Translations under genes and position numbers: made by a program | Part shown: piece by piece, positions 26,831 through 41,604 of the stretch | Position numbering within the stretch: position 1 is the stretch's first letter | Layout: every line of letters begins with the position of its first letter | Notes under the pieces: model-generated | What the model was told of the DNA's origin: nothing | The model's input: the letters and a program-made list of their open reading frames with translations, nothing else | The model's database searches: none | Assembly: GCF_020184175.1 (NCBI RefSeq) | Contig: NC_065530.1 | Coordinates: forward strand, 37,797,260-37,861,259 | Direction of reading: 5' to 3' | Origin: Aphis gossypii | Lineage: Eukaryota; Arthropoda; Insecta; Hemiptera; Aphididae | Length of the DNA stretch: 64,000 nucleotides

Positions 26831-29800
26831 AACGCTGTCGGGTTTATGTAAAGACAAAGTAATACGATGACGTATAATGTAAATAATCCAATTAAAACGA
26901 TCTGAACCATTAACCAAGTAAATAGCTATGGTTGTTGTTTTTAGCTCTTTTTGTTTAATTAAAAAAAAAAAATTAATTAAACCATATTTTTCAATATTAT
27001 AATCAGCACGACAACCGGACGACATAATATAATTTGTCCTTATGCATCGTTATGAATTTTCCAGTTTTCTCGGAAAACTTTCATTGTCCTTATTATTCTC
27101 AATTAATATATACCTACATTAACCTATTTATCATTTCACTATGTTAGTATAATAATATATAGTAAAAATGTTTCAATAATTATTCGTCAGATATAGACAA
27201 AATATTAATCATTAGTGACATTTTAGATCACAGTTGATACCATACTAAATCACGAAGCCCTTACTTAAATATTTTTGTAATGACAATTGCGGTTTGAAGT
27301 TTGATTTAGATTTCAGTAATTATTTTAATTATTTTTGACACGTGCACCTTTGTGAAAGCTTCGGTTTCTTATAAACTTCTTCGTCGATTAAAATGTTTAT
27401 CCAAATCCTTGAATAAAATAAAAATTTTACAACAATTAAAACGCCTTTAGTGATTTTTGTTTTGTTCATCTCTCCCACGTAAAAAAATCGTGTACTTCTA
27501 AATTAATATAAATCGTAAATATATTAATAATGTAAAACCAGATTTCCTTTTATCGCACATCAAACTATATAGGCTTGAACGTATCCATGGTTTTGACGTA
27601 TGCATATTAAAGCGGTCGTTGTTTCTCTGTGCGCGAGTAACCGTTTGCACTATGGTCGTTTGATCCTATACCACGTGCTATTGATTTCAATCGTTTTGGC
27701 CGTGTACGGTTCATTTGAATTATCAAATTAATCATCATTACGGAGTGGAAATTTTCACGCACTCACACCCACGCATTTGAAACCTGTCAGTCTCGAAGGA
27801 ATTTGCGTGGGAAGCTCTTAATACTTAGAAAAAAATCTCTATATATATAATAATAATAATATGTATTGTATACATTTAATAAGATTCTCTAGTACATATA
27901 CAACCTTACCCCTCGGTCATACTCAAACATACTCATAAATATTAGAGAATATATTTTATTTATTTTTACTTTTTACTCAAACGCGTTTTATCATAATATC
28001 ATGGTTGCCTAATACATATAGGTAACATTCGATCGTTCGACTTCGTATACGTTATACGTAGGTAATGAATATTGCAGTGTAGTACGTTTATATGAGATTA
28101 GTGTTTGAGTTATTGATGAAACTGAATGAAGTAATATTTACCATGAGAATTCCTCTCATTGAGGTACCTAATGGAATCCATAATATATTATAAACTAAAT
28201 TACTACCCGTAGTATTTAATAACATTTAATAAAATCGGAGTCAATATTATAGTATTTACATTATTATAAGAATGTAAGTAGTAAATACTCTTCATAATAG
28301 TAGGTACCACTTAAACAATAAAATATAAATAATATAATACCACAGAGCTATCACTTTATAATTACTTATTAGTTATTACTGTAATACCATATTAATTTTT
28401 CTACTGATATTAAGTGATGGTATTAAAATATATAAGTACAATATATACTTCTCGATCAGAACATCTCTTGTAATTGTCGGTGTTTCGTCAATGATTTTTC
28501 ACTACATAAATTCTAATATTCATACAAAATTCAAACATATATATTGTAAATTATCATTATTATTCTATCAAATTAATTTTTTAGTATATACTACCCTCTA
28601 GTGTAAAAAAGAGGAATACTTTAATTTTTATAAAAGTGCGATTGATTGGATTATTATTTGAATTTAATCAATATGAGACTGTACAATAGAAATTCAACAG
28701 TTTTAAAAATAATATTAAAAATCGAAATTCCACGAAAAAATTTAATGTAAATATTTAATTAAACGCCCACGTACGGTGTCAAAACGGCATAATATTTAGA
28801 GTAGGTACTTTGTGGTGAATAAGAAGTTAATAAGTCATTCAAATTAAAATTACCGAAAGTTCTTAACCCCGTGATTTTTAATTATCTTTACATAATATAA
28901 TATTATGTTCAACAACGTGATGATGACGTGTAAGAAGTGTGTTAACATCTAAAACAAAGTACTGGAATAAAGGTTTATTTTAGATAGACATTGTTGGTCC
29001 ACTCTATATAACGTTTTTACGACGAAGCGTTTGGATATTTATTAGGGGGATTCACGTAATCAAAATTATTGTATTATCCGATACATATATTTTTTTTAAT
29101 TTTAATAAATATAATATATTATTACTATGCATAACTTTTAATTAAAATTCTGATTTATATTTTAACTGTAATAGTTATTACTATTAACGTCTTAAATCAA
29201 TCTTAACATGTTGTTAGAAATAACATGATGTGTTGACGTGTTGTCTTTGTCATGTTAGTGACGTTTTGAAAAATGCACATAATATTGTGTGTGTGTGTAC
29301 ATAATATATAATACATAGATAGACGAAAATTAAATATTATTCTATAAATTTTCTTTAACTTTAATAGGTCTACAGGTAAATAATTATAATACGAGAGATC
29401 GGATGAATGCTAGGTATTAGGTATACGAGTAGGTAAAGGTAGGCAGCTACGATGAATATATAATTTCATAGTATTTGAACACATATTATTTATGCAACAT
29501 ATTCAGTTACTAGTTTATGAAGCATACCTGTATTGAGCCCTAAAATTTTTTTTATAAGGAAGTGTATAACAAATAACATAATAATATTTTATACAGAAAA
29601 TCAATAACAAAATATAAAATGTATGTATAATTAAGTATATAAAACATAAAACCTGTAAAATAAATTTGCAGTAAAATGACATAGCTGGTAGGTATTTTAT
29701 GCAATATATTAAATTATTTGTTTTTTTATCTGCTTTGTTATTGGAAAACAATACCTACCTAATATTATGACTTACATTTCGTGGTAGATAACTTAAAGTT

Positions 29801-31906
29801 AGCTCAACTATTAGAAACAGAATAAATATCGAGTAACGAATATATCAAAAACATTATTGAATGTTCTTATATTCTGTTTTCTATGTAATCTCGTTTTAAG
29901 GATCTATCATATAAAGTTTAGTTATAATACTATTAACTTCATAGATAGGTATTACTGTATTAGTTAAAATATTACTGTTAATTTAAAAGGGTGTATGTAA
30001 GTAACATTAAAAACAGAAATCTTAAAAAAAAACATGTCCATCGTTTAGAATTAATAAATTTACATTATGTTTTATCCTAGTCTTTGTAATTAAAAAAAAA
30101 AAAATACTGCAGCTTAAATAAAATGCTGTTTTGTCTTAGTTATATCACTTAACACTACATATTTTTAACATATTAAATAATCTATTGTATGAATGTATTT
30201 CCTTTTTGAATAGTCACTATATCTAGTGGCTAACGTGTACAATTTAAATTCAATTCTATAATGAAAAACGATTCTTAATGAAGAAAGTTATCGAAAAACT
30301 ATTTAAATAATAGTATTTATATATTGATTTATGTTTGTATCTTTTTTTCAGTTTTTCCTGATTATTATAAAAGGTGCTAAGAATTTTCAATTTTGACCTA
30401 TTAATATAAAAAAACACATATAATTGTGAAATAAATATATATTAATAAACATACTCAGAATCAAATACTATCACATACTCAAAGATAAATTTATATTTTT
30501 AATAAGAATCTCATGACTTAAAATAGTGTTCTATTTCATAAAGAATAGTATTATTTCATATATTTTATCGGTGTTTAATCAATTATTTTCTTTTAAAAAT
30601 TTACATTGTTTAAAAGTTTTAGTTATGAAATTAAAATAAAATGTCAAAACCACACTAATTTTCAGAACAACAAAATTAATTATTTTTTGAAATATATTTT
30701 AAATAGGTCGTATATGTAGAAAAGTTTTGAAAATTGACATACATAAATTAATTTTAGGTAGTTTGAAAATAAAAAAGTATTAATTTAAGATGAAACATGA
30801 ATTATTTAAATGACTCAAAATGATTGAAGTTTTAGCTTTATATCATCATGAATTATTATTAAAATATAATAATATTGCATGAATACTCTAGAGTATATTA
30901 TGAGCTGATATTGTTTTGAACATCGAATGCATTGTTTTAATTTTATGAAAAAAATAAATTTATAATTAAATAAGAATAGATTTTTAACGTAAAAAGTAGA
31001 TTGCGTATTAAATACCTACTGTAAACTAATTTATTAAAACTATATTTACAGTTTATTTTATTTTATATTATTTATTTAATTTTTAGCAAGTACATGTTTA
31101 GGAATTCTAAATGTAGAATGGGACTTGTATTCAATTTTTTCAGGAATTATAAAAATATTATAAACTAAGTTAAGTGTAAAACAAATTTGGATTATAAATG
31201 CGCATTTTAAAATATTTTCTATTAAATAATAGAAATATATATATATATATTTATATATTACATTATTATTATTATATAATCTTCCGTCCGATGGAACTTT
31301 ACGGTGAATTACGTAGTATAATTGAAACTCCATGATATTACTGTGCATATTATTATTAGTAGCGCCGTTGGGCGCACGCTACATATAATTTTAGTTATTG
31401 TCTGTGGTATGTTCTTGACGATCCTTACCTACATATTTTTTTTTTTTAAACAACAGAGGCCACGGAGACATATGTGAAGTAGATAATAGAATTTGTTACA
31501 GAATGTGTTCATGTATGGTATTCAGCTCGGTTTGATGTTCGTTTGTCAAATAATATGAATAATAATTAAAATAACATATTATTATTATATTGCAATAATG
31601 ACAGTTTGATGATATTTAAAATACATAATAATAAGGATAGGAAAATCTTGCTATATGCTTTTGCGATTTATTAAACCGTTTGTAATGTATGTTGTATATC
31701 TATATAGTTTCGTTTTAGGAAGAATATTAAAACCATTCGTTGGTCAATCAGATGGTTACATAATACATAATACGATGGAAGGGTACAATATAATATTAGA
31801 CTAACGTGTGGAAGTTTTTTGTTTATATAATATGTTTCTGATAGTACTCATGCACTATTTTAGTAGCCCCGAAGTTTTTTTTTCGAGACGTCTAGCTCAT
31901 ACCGGG
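26831..31906. other. AT-rich stretch, no gene seen
   Basis: No coding signal recognised. A (GT)n run lies near 29,287-29,298. The 27,560-27,800 part is slightly richer in CpG without a definable element. Confidence 0.45.
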
Positions 31907-32239
31907 CTATCGACCCATCCGACTGCAATGCCGTTCCAGTTCGACTAAAATTGCAGTCCTCGTACTTTCGACCTTTGCCGACCGTGGTAGCCGTTCGTAA
32001 ACAATCCAAACGTGTCGCTCCGAACCTTCGACTTGGTGGTAATGCGTCTCATCCACCATGTACACACTTCGTCGGGTGCCAAATCCCCGGTGATGTACTT
32101 TGAAAATTGAGTTCTTTTTCATGATCAAAGCGGGTGCATCGACCGCATCCAACGGATGGCCCGCTAACGTTGTCAGTCCAAGGAAAGCCGAAAGGGTTGC
32201 ATCCCCTGCCGACGGCGGTATCTCCACGATATAGATCAT
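31907..32239 (-). CDS. isolated ORF, 110 codons, unknown product
   Basis: ATG at 32239 (directly preceded in frame by TAG) to TAG at 31907. The product begins MIYIVEIPPSAGDATLSAFL and ends ELERHCSRMGR; the middle is mixed charged/hydrophobic (VDETHYHQ, HVWIVYERLPR) with no signal peptide or membrane segment. G+C and codon composition are clearly richer than both flanks, and the composition change coincides with the ORF edges. Splice-like AG at the 5' edge (ATAG|ATG) and GTATGA just past the stop leave open that this is an exon in another frame; a second frame is open over the first 60 codons. It could be a retrocopy, a transposon remnant or a transferred gene. I do not recognise it. Confidence 0.35.
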   Translation of the reverse strand: MIYIVEIPPSAGDATLSAFLGLTTLAGHPLDAVDAPALIMKKNSIFKVHHRGFGTRRSVYMVDETHYHQVEGSERHVWIVYERLPRSAKVESTRTAILVELERHCSRMGR

Positions 32240-33480
32240 CTATTTAATACATATCGCATATTAATTTACATAGGATATACATCTAGGAGCATGTGCATTG
32301 TGCATAGTGTGTGCCTGGGATATTAATTTACAATGTTGTTTATTTAGATTATTATATATATATTATAATAAATATAATATTATTATAATATTCATTGCGT
32401 TAAGGCATTAGGCATTTCGCTCTGTCCATTTCATACATTGCGTCCAGACATATTATATTATAATATATAATATAGTTAGTATTATATTATTATATAAAAG
32501 TGTTAACGTGGTTGCAGGTGACAATTAAATACAGTTGATTTTAATGTATACTCTTTAAAAAAAATATTAGTTATAGCACAAAAAATATCATATCTGTAGA
32601 CAATCAGTTTAGTATTCAGGTTTTTACAATGAATAATGCAGCAATTTCGCATGATTTTAAACGTTTTTTTTTTTTTTAAAGCGCAAAGATTGCCCCAAAG
32701 CGTAAAGATTTAATGTGTTTTAAAAAAAAAATTAAACACTGTTAAGAAATTATAATAAGAAAACTATATTCTATAAATATTTGGTCGCATGGATTATAAT
32801 ATTATCTATCTGAATAAATCTAAACGTTCAATGCGAATTTCGTGATTTGGTAAAAATTATATACTATAATTATAAAAGTGTGTTTGATAAAATTGTATAG
32901 TAAAGTTTTGAATTAACTACATATTAAGTTTTAATTTATAATATAGTTAGTCACGTTGAGGTCTAATAAGACACGAAATGTTACTAAACATTTGCAAGTC
33001 TAAAATATACAGTAACGTTTATTGTTTTATGTTTTTATAGATTGGTATATTTAATTTTATTATGTTCAATTTGTAAAAATTATAAAATTATGAGTATACC
33101 TTCAAACTCAATTTTTGAAATTATTCAATAATTAGTAAATATTTATCAACATTTTTGGTCTTAAAACTAATATTTTGGCACGAAAAATGCATAAATAACG
33201 TAACAACAAAACATTTCCTCTTTACGATTCATTATTATTTATTACTTTATTCTTAATTTTACAACCTGACTTCCAACACGTTAGATAATTAAAAATTAAT
33301 TTATTCGATTTCAATTTTATTCGATGTATCAAAGTTATTGGAGTGTTCAGTTGGTAATTTCACATATTTATACTCAACAGTAATTCACGCTTTGGGGACC
33401 TGTCTCATTGTAAAAACTACTCATGTGTACGGATGATATCTATTCATAAGGGAATTATTGAAAATGGTATAAGGTGAGTT

Positions 33481-33507
33481 ATTTGTCACTACATTGCTGT
33501 GACAAAT
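33481..33507. repeat. hairpin, 9-bp stem
   Basis: ATTTGTCAC and its exact inverted copy GTGACAAAT enclose a 9-nt loop. Confidence 0.7.
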
Positions 33508-34784
33508 GATCATCAAAAAATATATAATTTGGAAAACAGTATTAATTGCTATAAGTGCATTTGATCAAACCTCTTCTTCTAGATTCATATCACTTAAATC
33601 GTTCATAATTCTTTGTTCTTATTAAAGCGTGATTTTAAGTTCTGAGGAATAATTACGATGATTGCGTCTTGATTTTACTGAAATAAAATATTCTACAATT
33701 ATTATTCTAGTAGGTGTATTATCGTATTTATCGCATAAAATGTTTACCGAGTAAAAAAAAAAAATCAATAAATACACTGAAAAATCTATAGATTATTGTA
33801 TCAATTAATGAGAACAATTCTATGTAATAACCGAAAAGCAATTGTACACTTATATTTTTTAATTTTTTACATAATATTTAAAATATTTGCATATTACACT
33901 CGATAGTTGATTGTAATACAATTCATTAGATAAATGAAGCATGTATAATAAATTAATAACATAATACTAAGTACTGACAATGGAATATTCAAGATAAACA
34001 TGTTCACTTGAACCGTGTTGATTCAATCTTAAATTAATATTATTGTACTCTTACAATTCTGTTTGAAATGTAGAATGATAATTAATCAGATATAATCTTT
34101 GTGTAGGTCTTGGGATTTATGTCTTTTCACCTACTTTGTCAATTTTATCTTTCAAGTCATTAGGTCACCCGTCTAAAACAACCCTCGTTAGTGTTATAAA
34201 TTGACATACCTATATTATATTTATTATTTATAGTATAATATACACTTGCCATAGTTGATATTATTAATACGTTAATTTTAATCTACTCTTGAAATTCAAA
34301 CAACCATTATGATATTAATATTTATTATCTATTAATTGTATTATTAGAACTACATCAAAGAGTAATTTAAATCGTACACAATAAATTTGTCTGAATCCAC
34401 TTGTTTGATCTACCCCGTAAGATAATTATTTCAGAAACAGACATTTTCACCAATAATAATTAGGTTGTCATCGGATATTATACCATTAATCAAAATATGC
34501 TATAACTTCCCGTCTCGATAATATAATATGGTCATTGACACCAAGGATTGACGTGAATATGTTCTATTCTCGAATAATATACTTCGCTAATATAATTATC
34601 ATAAAAAATAAAAATAAAAATAGTATTCATTAGATTTTAAATTTGCGTTATTAAAATAATTAATATTTAATACCTACAGCTTTATTTATAATATATTTTT
34701 ATTTTACGGGAAATTGGTTACAAAATATTGCTAAAAACGTATCACTAAAGATGTAGTTCTTACGCTTAGTTTCAGACTGCATAT

Positions 34785-34811
34785 TACACACATACAAGTT
34801 GTATGTGTGTA
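34785..34811. repeat. near-perfect palindrome, 13-bp arms
   Basis: TACACACATACAA, one G, then the exact inverted copy. It would extrude as a hairpin or cruciform. Confidence 0.85.
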
Positions 34812-37800
34812 GTATGTAAAACGCGATTTTTACTAGAATTTACAACCAAAGTGGTAATATTATCAAGACACTTGAATAAGACATTTTAATATTTTAAATT
34901 TCAGTGGATTTAGTGAATTTTATTCTTAAAATTAATATAGCCGTGTGTAGTATTTTAAATTATATATATTTATAGAATTGTTTACATCGAAAGTGTGGAA
35001 CTACAAAAACATGACACGAATGTCCCTAGTGATGTGTTTTTTATTCAACTGATAAAAAAAAAATTAATTTTAAAAATTAATTAAAATCAGATAAATATAG
35101 ACAAAGTAAATAAAAGTACATAATAAGTATTCACTCGTGTAAATATACTACAAAAAAATAATGATTTCCTATTATACATGTTTGTTGTCTTGTTGTCGTC
35201 ACCTGTCCATGTCTACGTATTTATTTGTATAAAGCTGTCAATAAATATTTATTTATATTTCGATTGAGTTGACGCATACCATTTTTTTAATTCTATCTTT
35301 CTCTATGTATTTGTGTTGGTATTGAACTGTAAAATGATTATTGTTTTATGCTTTTATGCTTTGATCATATTAAATGTTTGTTTATAATCTTAAGTTTTAT
35401 GATAGCAGTATTTGATAGGCATATTTTCTATTTGTTATTTGAATACAACATGGTAGTATGAAATACATGCAATAGCATTGTGTTAAAACAGTTTAAACAT
35501 TTAAAAATTAAATCAAAAAGCACCATAGGTACTTAAACAAAACATTTATTCAGTATTTCATTACTTAGGTGTAAATTGTTATACTTATTTTCTGTTTGGA
35601 AATATTATTTTCAAATCATTCATATTTTTTAAGTTCATAATAATTAATAAGTTAAGTCATAGGTATAAACGTATTCTCATTATGTTTTATACTTATTCAT
35701 GGAAAACTTTAAATCTTTAATCTTGTTCATAATTTAAACAATGTAATATCAAATGCGTACCTATCAGTTGTTGTTTTTTCAGCTATTAAAGTTATTGTAA
35801 AAGACATTTTAATTTTGTCAATTAAAAATTTTATTAAATCATTATTGTGTTTAGTATATTAAATATCATAAACCTTAGTAAATATTACTGCGAAAATCGG
35901 GAATGTCATTATAATCTTGAAACTATTTTGATCTATGTATTTTCACAAAAACAAAAATGAACGAAAGTTTGCCATATTATATATTACATAGAGAGAAATT
36001 GTGATGAAATTATATTGAGTACCTACATGAATTTCAAAATCATATAAAGGTACTTAAATATTTATTGTTAAATGATAAATTATATTTTGTTCATATTATT
36101 GCAGAAAATAAAAATTTCTAAAAAATGATATATAAATATCAAAATAATTTTAGTTATTAATTGTTAATTTATATAATAATATTATAGGTACTATATTTAT
36201 ATTTATATTATTAATTGTTAATTTTAGTTATTTAATGTTTTAGTATACTAACATATTTTACAAACAATTAGGATAGACCAATAATTATAATTGCATGCAA
36301 TAAAGCTCATATAATTAAATAATAAATATTTTTTTTGTTTATTAGTGAATTGTAGGTACTTAAAATTTAAATAAAACTAGATTTACTACAATATGATGCA
36401 TACACAATACATATTATATTCAAAAATGTTGTAATTTATTTATAATAATATACAATAATCTGTATTCATTATTTTTAGATTAGGTATCTAAACAATTTTC
36501 TCAAAACTATCGTTTTCAATATTTATAATGCGATGTAGTAATAGAACATAAAATATTTTAAATATAATTGCTCACTTTATATATTTCTACCAAATTTTTA
36601 TTTAAAGTTTAAACTTCGTTGCTCCATTTAATATAGTTTTGCTCACACTTAAAAAAAAATAAATGTTATAAAAAATGAATTAAAATGATAATAATATACT
36701 TAAACATACATTGTTTCATTTTTTTTTTTTGTTCTTGACTAGTTTTAAGTTTTATGTATTTAATGTTAATGAATAATATTATAATAATTTTATTTTTCTT
36801 TAGTTATTAAAGAAAAACAAGATTAAAAATGTTTGTTTACATTTATTACATTTGATTCTACAATATATAACTATATAATACCTATAAATAGACGTGTTCT
36901 TGTTCAATGATAATAGTGCATGTGGAATGTAGATTTTAAAGTTGAACTAATATTTGATGATTGAAATATTCAAGTTATATCGACACAAAATTTAGTTTTA
37001 TTTATATAGAACGAATAATATACTGTATTATTGTATTTTAATTTCCAGTGCATTATTCAACATCAATGGTTAATTCAATTAAAATATTAATAATGTTGAT
37101 GTGTCTTTATTAGTTAATAATAATTTAAATGTGAATATAAAATGCAACACTAATCGAAATTCATAGTAATAAAATATATGTTAATCAAATTTATAAATAA
37201 AAAATCTTATCCAATATTGTGTATAAATATTTGATTAGTAAAATACGATAATTAGTCAATAGCGTTGTGAATGTACATGATAATAGTAATATGTAGTATT
37301 ATGTCCGTGCTAACTTGTTTTGCCCTGGCATACTTCCGATTCGTAAGAGATCAAAGGCTAGTGGGCCATCGGTGTTATGATAAATTATAATAGTTCCATG
37401 GGCATACATTCAAAGTGTGATATCATAATCGCGGAAACAATATTAAAGTGTATGCTGAACATTTATACAAGCAATCAAAAATAAAAACAGTTTTCACAAA
37501 ATACTGTATCCTGTTTTGTACGAATATTACAACCGATAGGTATTATATTATTGTGAAGTTAGAAATTAAATAAGGAAGTCTACGTCATATCCTTTAAGTT
37601 TATAAACTGCTAAAAGAAATAAATTGTCTAAAAGGACTAGAATTAGTACTTTTCAATGCTCTAAGTCGTCATCATTCTTTTTACGGATGTTAGTATAAAC
37701 ATTACATCCATATAGCTAACTATTATATTTATATTCTTTTAAAAAGATTACTTTGTTTATGAATGTACTTCAGAAATTTCAATTTATTTGCTGTTTCAGA

Positions 37801-40101
37801 ATATAAATTAACATTTACATTATTTAGATCATATTTTAATATTAAAAATATTAATTTTTAATTTTGCTACTTAAATATTTTTATTTTTATTTTTTACTAT
37901 TATATTTATTTACAGGTGTATACAATTATTATTTACAGCTTTATTTTATTAAAACTTTTAAGTTAAACAAAAGTGTTAGATCTATGTTGGAATTCTAAGA
38001 GTATATATTAAAATAATATACATGCCCGATTGAAACTTTTTTTTGTATAGATTTTTATAATTTATATAATATATTGTATATGGATAATAATTTATCAAAA
38101 TGGTTTATTAAATCTGTTATAAAAAGGAGTATCACCTTTTAAAATAGTTTTCAATTTTCCAAGCATATTGAATATTTTAATTTTAAATCAAAAAATAATA
38201 ATAATATTCATAATACTAATGAATCTTGTGCAATGCAAATCGTTATAAATAAATTTGAACGTAATTTTATTCCGACGAATCGTTTTTATTTTGAAATAAA
38301 GTCAAGTGTTAAAATTATGAAAATCATATTTTAAAATGTATTTTTAGTGTTTTAAATAAAGGATTTTATTTAAATTTAATCATAAAATACGTTTTTAGGA
38401 AACTACTAAAATGAGTTGTTCATTGTGTCCTACTTTTGTAATCTGTTAATGTTAAACGCTGTTTAAGTGATGCGTGGCGCATAACGAATATATTAATTAT
38501 GAAAATATTATTATAATTCTTCATTCAATTTTCAGTTTATCATATTTTATACTACAAAATGAACTCCAAAACATTACGTTAAAATTTGTTATTTAAGAAT
38601 TCAAAGAAATTTTACATAATATAAAATCTGGAATCTGAATTCGAAATTGTTTTTATTATTTCACAACATAAAAATTCAAAATGTATCTATAATATTATTA
38701 TACTAGAACTTAAATATTTTTATGATAAATACAATAAATATATTATAATATGTATGTTCTAAAAACTATTTAATTTTTATACCTATTGACAAATTTGTGC
38801 TTAGAAAAAATGTATGGTTTTACTAACTCTGATGCGAACTGCCATAGGTTCACAAAAAAAAAAAAAAAACAATATACTAATAACATAGTCAAACATACGT
38901 ATGGTTGGAATTTATTTTACCTACATCATACTTAATAGTAATTATTAGTTTATTTAATTAGCACAAAAATAAATATAGACAATTTTTATTTTTGTGGTGA
39001 GCATAACTTTTTCAAATTATTTCAAAGGAAAATAACATATATTGTACCTACTATTATCAAATGTAATATGCATGTTGTATTAATTTTAATTTAAAATTAT
39101 ATTGACTTTGATATGTCTACTGTAGTGATGCAGAGTATAGGCAATGCGCCTACGGCAGGGTTAATTAAATTTAATCAATAGTAATTACCTATATTTAATT
39201 GATGCTCAAATACTCAAGTGTTATAAACGAGTACAAAATTTTGTGTTCATTGCATTATATACTTAACGATAATATTAAATATTCTATGATAATACAATTT
39301 AAACAAAGAATATAATAATATTACATATTATAGTTAAATCAGCATTATCTATACGTAGTTAAAAGAAAAACTGACCAAACATTTAATCATGATAAAAATT
39401 ATAGTGGTTTCATGTAACGAATAATGATTAAGTTTTTCGCATCGTTAATTTATGCAAACAAAAACAAACATTTAGATGATTCAACTTTTAATAGATTTTT
39501 TAAATGTTTTATTATTCGATTAATATAAATAATTATTTGCCATACTTTCTCACCGTTATATTAAAAGTTTTATTTGTGTTCTGCTCCAAATTTACTTGGG
39601 TGTAACGATCTTACTAAAATTTTTTTTAAAAAATCATCTATTATACATTTTTGCGCAGTATTAACTATTCCAACGTAATTCATATAACACCGCATTAATT
39701 TGGTATCTATAGTTTTTACTTCAATTGTTTTGCCCAGCAACAAACCAAATAGACACATGTTTTTATTTGAATTAAAATGTACCTATTTTAATGTATTATT
39801 ATATTCAAATCATTAGTATTTTGAAGTATGTTTTAGTAATTATATGCATATTATGCAGACTGCAGGCAATTGTGAATGCACCCAATTCGGGTGTGTACCT
39901 ATAGAGAAAGGTATCGAATTGGTAACTTTAAGTGAACTATAGGTATTTTAATTAGTCTCTTCAATATTTTTATCTTATTTGTGTTTTATCAAATAATATC
40001 CTACCAAAATACTTTTGCATACCAAAAAACTTATAGAACATTGTTTTTGCATTCATTAAAAATAATACATAATATACATAATATAAATGATGATATTATA
40101 T

Positions 40102-40112
40102 ACAGGGTGATT
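40102..40112 (+). mobile_element. isolated CAGGGTGAT transposon-end-like sequence
   Basis: TACAGGGTGATTTA here matches the inverted right end of the element at 41,602 better than that element's own left end does. A 1.5-kb element from about 40,103 to 41,602 with a second copy inside is therefore possible. No transposase was recognised between them. Confidence 0.35.
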
Positions 40113-41073
40113 TACTATAAGACGTTCATACAAATTTTTTCCTTTTATTTAAAATACGATTTTGGGAATTTTTAGCTAATCTAATATTATTATACGAGTA
40201 GTTGTAGTAGGTATACTTAAAGACCACACTTAAATAAAGTGTGAATAATAGATCAGAAAATATAAATATTAGATGATTTCGAATTCTTAAATTATTTATG
40301 ATATTGAGATAATAAAAACTTGTTTTCAAATGTTAACTATCTTATATATTCGAATAAATGTATAATAAAAGGATGACAAAATTTTGGGTAATGTTGCAAT
40401 TGGATAATTGCTGTTTATATTATATACATCTGCATATTGTATATCATTATAAATTATAATCAATGATAATAATATGTTGTTTGTATTTATTCCAAAATCG
40501 TCAATTTTCTTAGGTCATTGCGTCGTCTGCAAGTAAAATATATTATAAATTATAACATGTGAATTATGTCACCTGTATAGGTATCTTTCACACGTCTTAT
40601 TAGCCATTATTCAGAATTTGAATTAATAATTAATGATATGTCCTCCACGAGCTGTGTAAGAACTTATTTTGTCAGCAATTTGTAATATTATTTGTATTTC
40701 TCAATTTGCCGGAAGTTGCTGAGAATACGAGATTTTCGTAGCTTAAACCCAGTAAAGCGTGTATACCTACTTGTTATGATGTTGCGGGGGACGAAAAAGA
40801 GACGCACCGTATAGTATACCTTTGCGCGTCGTATCCAGATATCTATACGACCTGTACAATGTACAAGACATATTAATTAGTCATTACTATTTATTAAAGT
40901 TAGTCTGCTACTGATACTAATTATTAAACTTTAATATTTTTATTATTATTAATATTAGCCTTACGCACGTGCGACGAGACGTGTCAGACGGTTCACGGTG
41001 GAGGCTGAGGTGACGTGTTGAACTATAAATACAATATTATTCGTATGTATACATATTATTATAGTACAGTATA

Positions 41074-41602
41074 CAGGGTGGTCTTTTTAACACACAGCAT
41101 TAATAATTATTGTTGTTTATTTTAATGTATTCGCTCACAAACTAATAATCGAATCGCATTATTATGTAAGTTATAAGTGTTAGTATAATAATACAAATTG
41201 TATTTTCGAATATATAATTTTGTAATGGCTGTTACAGTTACCTAATGATAAGTCTGTACAGTCTGTATAGGACTACTAACTGTTTGATTTTCCGCATTCG
41301 GAAAAGTTTTTTTGTTTTGTTTTGTTGATTTACTACAGGTATATCCTGGAATCTAAATGAGGTATTTACATGGTTTTTATAGTTAGGATAGTTATGTCAC
41401 ACTATCAAATCGTTCGATATTATAATGCGTTTATGCGCAATAGCTTCGGAATAGTATATTATTAGGTATCGAAAACGATAAGTCTTAAAAACGATAAAAA
41501 TATACGATTTAGTACCCGGTCAATGTGATTTCTATTAATAAATTACATTTATAGGTAAATTTAAAAGCAAATATCGCGCCTACAAAAAAATACATCACCC
41601 TG
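41074..41602. mobile_element. TA-flanked inverted-repeat element, about 529 bp, beside the fibrillin promoter
   Basis: The left end CAGGGTGGT (41074) and right end ATCACCCTG (to 41602) are inverted copies, each flanked by TA (41072-41073; 41603-41604) inside a longer GTATACAGGGTG/CACCCTGTATAC match. TA duplication and short ends suggest a Tc1/mariner-type MITE. No transposase was seen. Confidence 0.5.
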
Positions 41603-41604
41603 TA

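Larger units (their letters stand above)
32240..40101. other. AT-rich stretch, no gene seen; contains small palindromes
   Basis: Extremely AT-rich, no open frame with coding character. Notable only for a hairpin at 33,481-33,507 and a near-perfect palindrome at 34,785-34,811. Confidence 0.5.
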
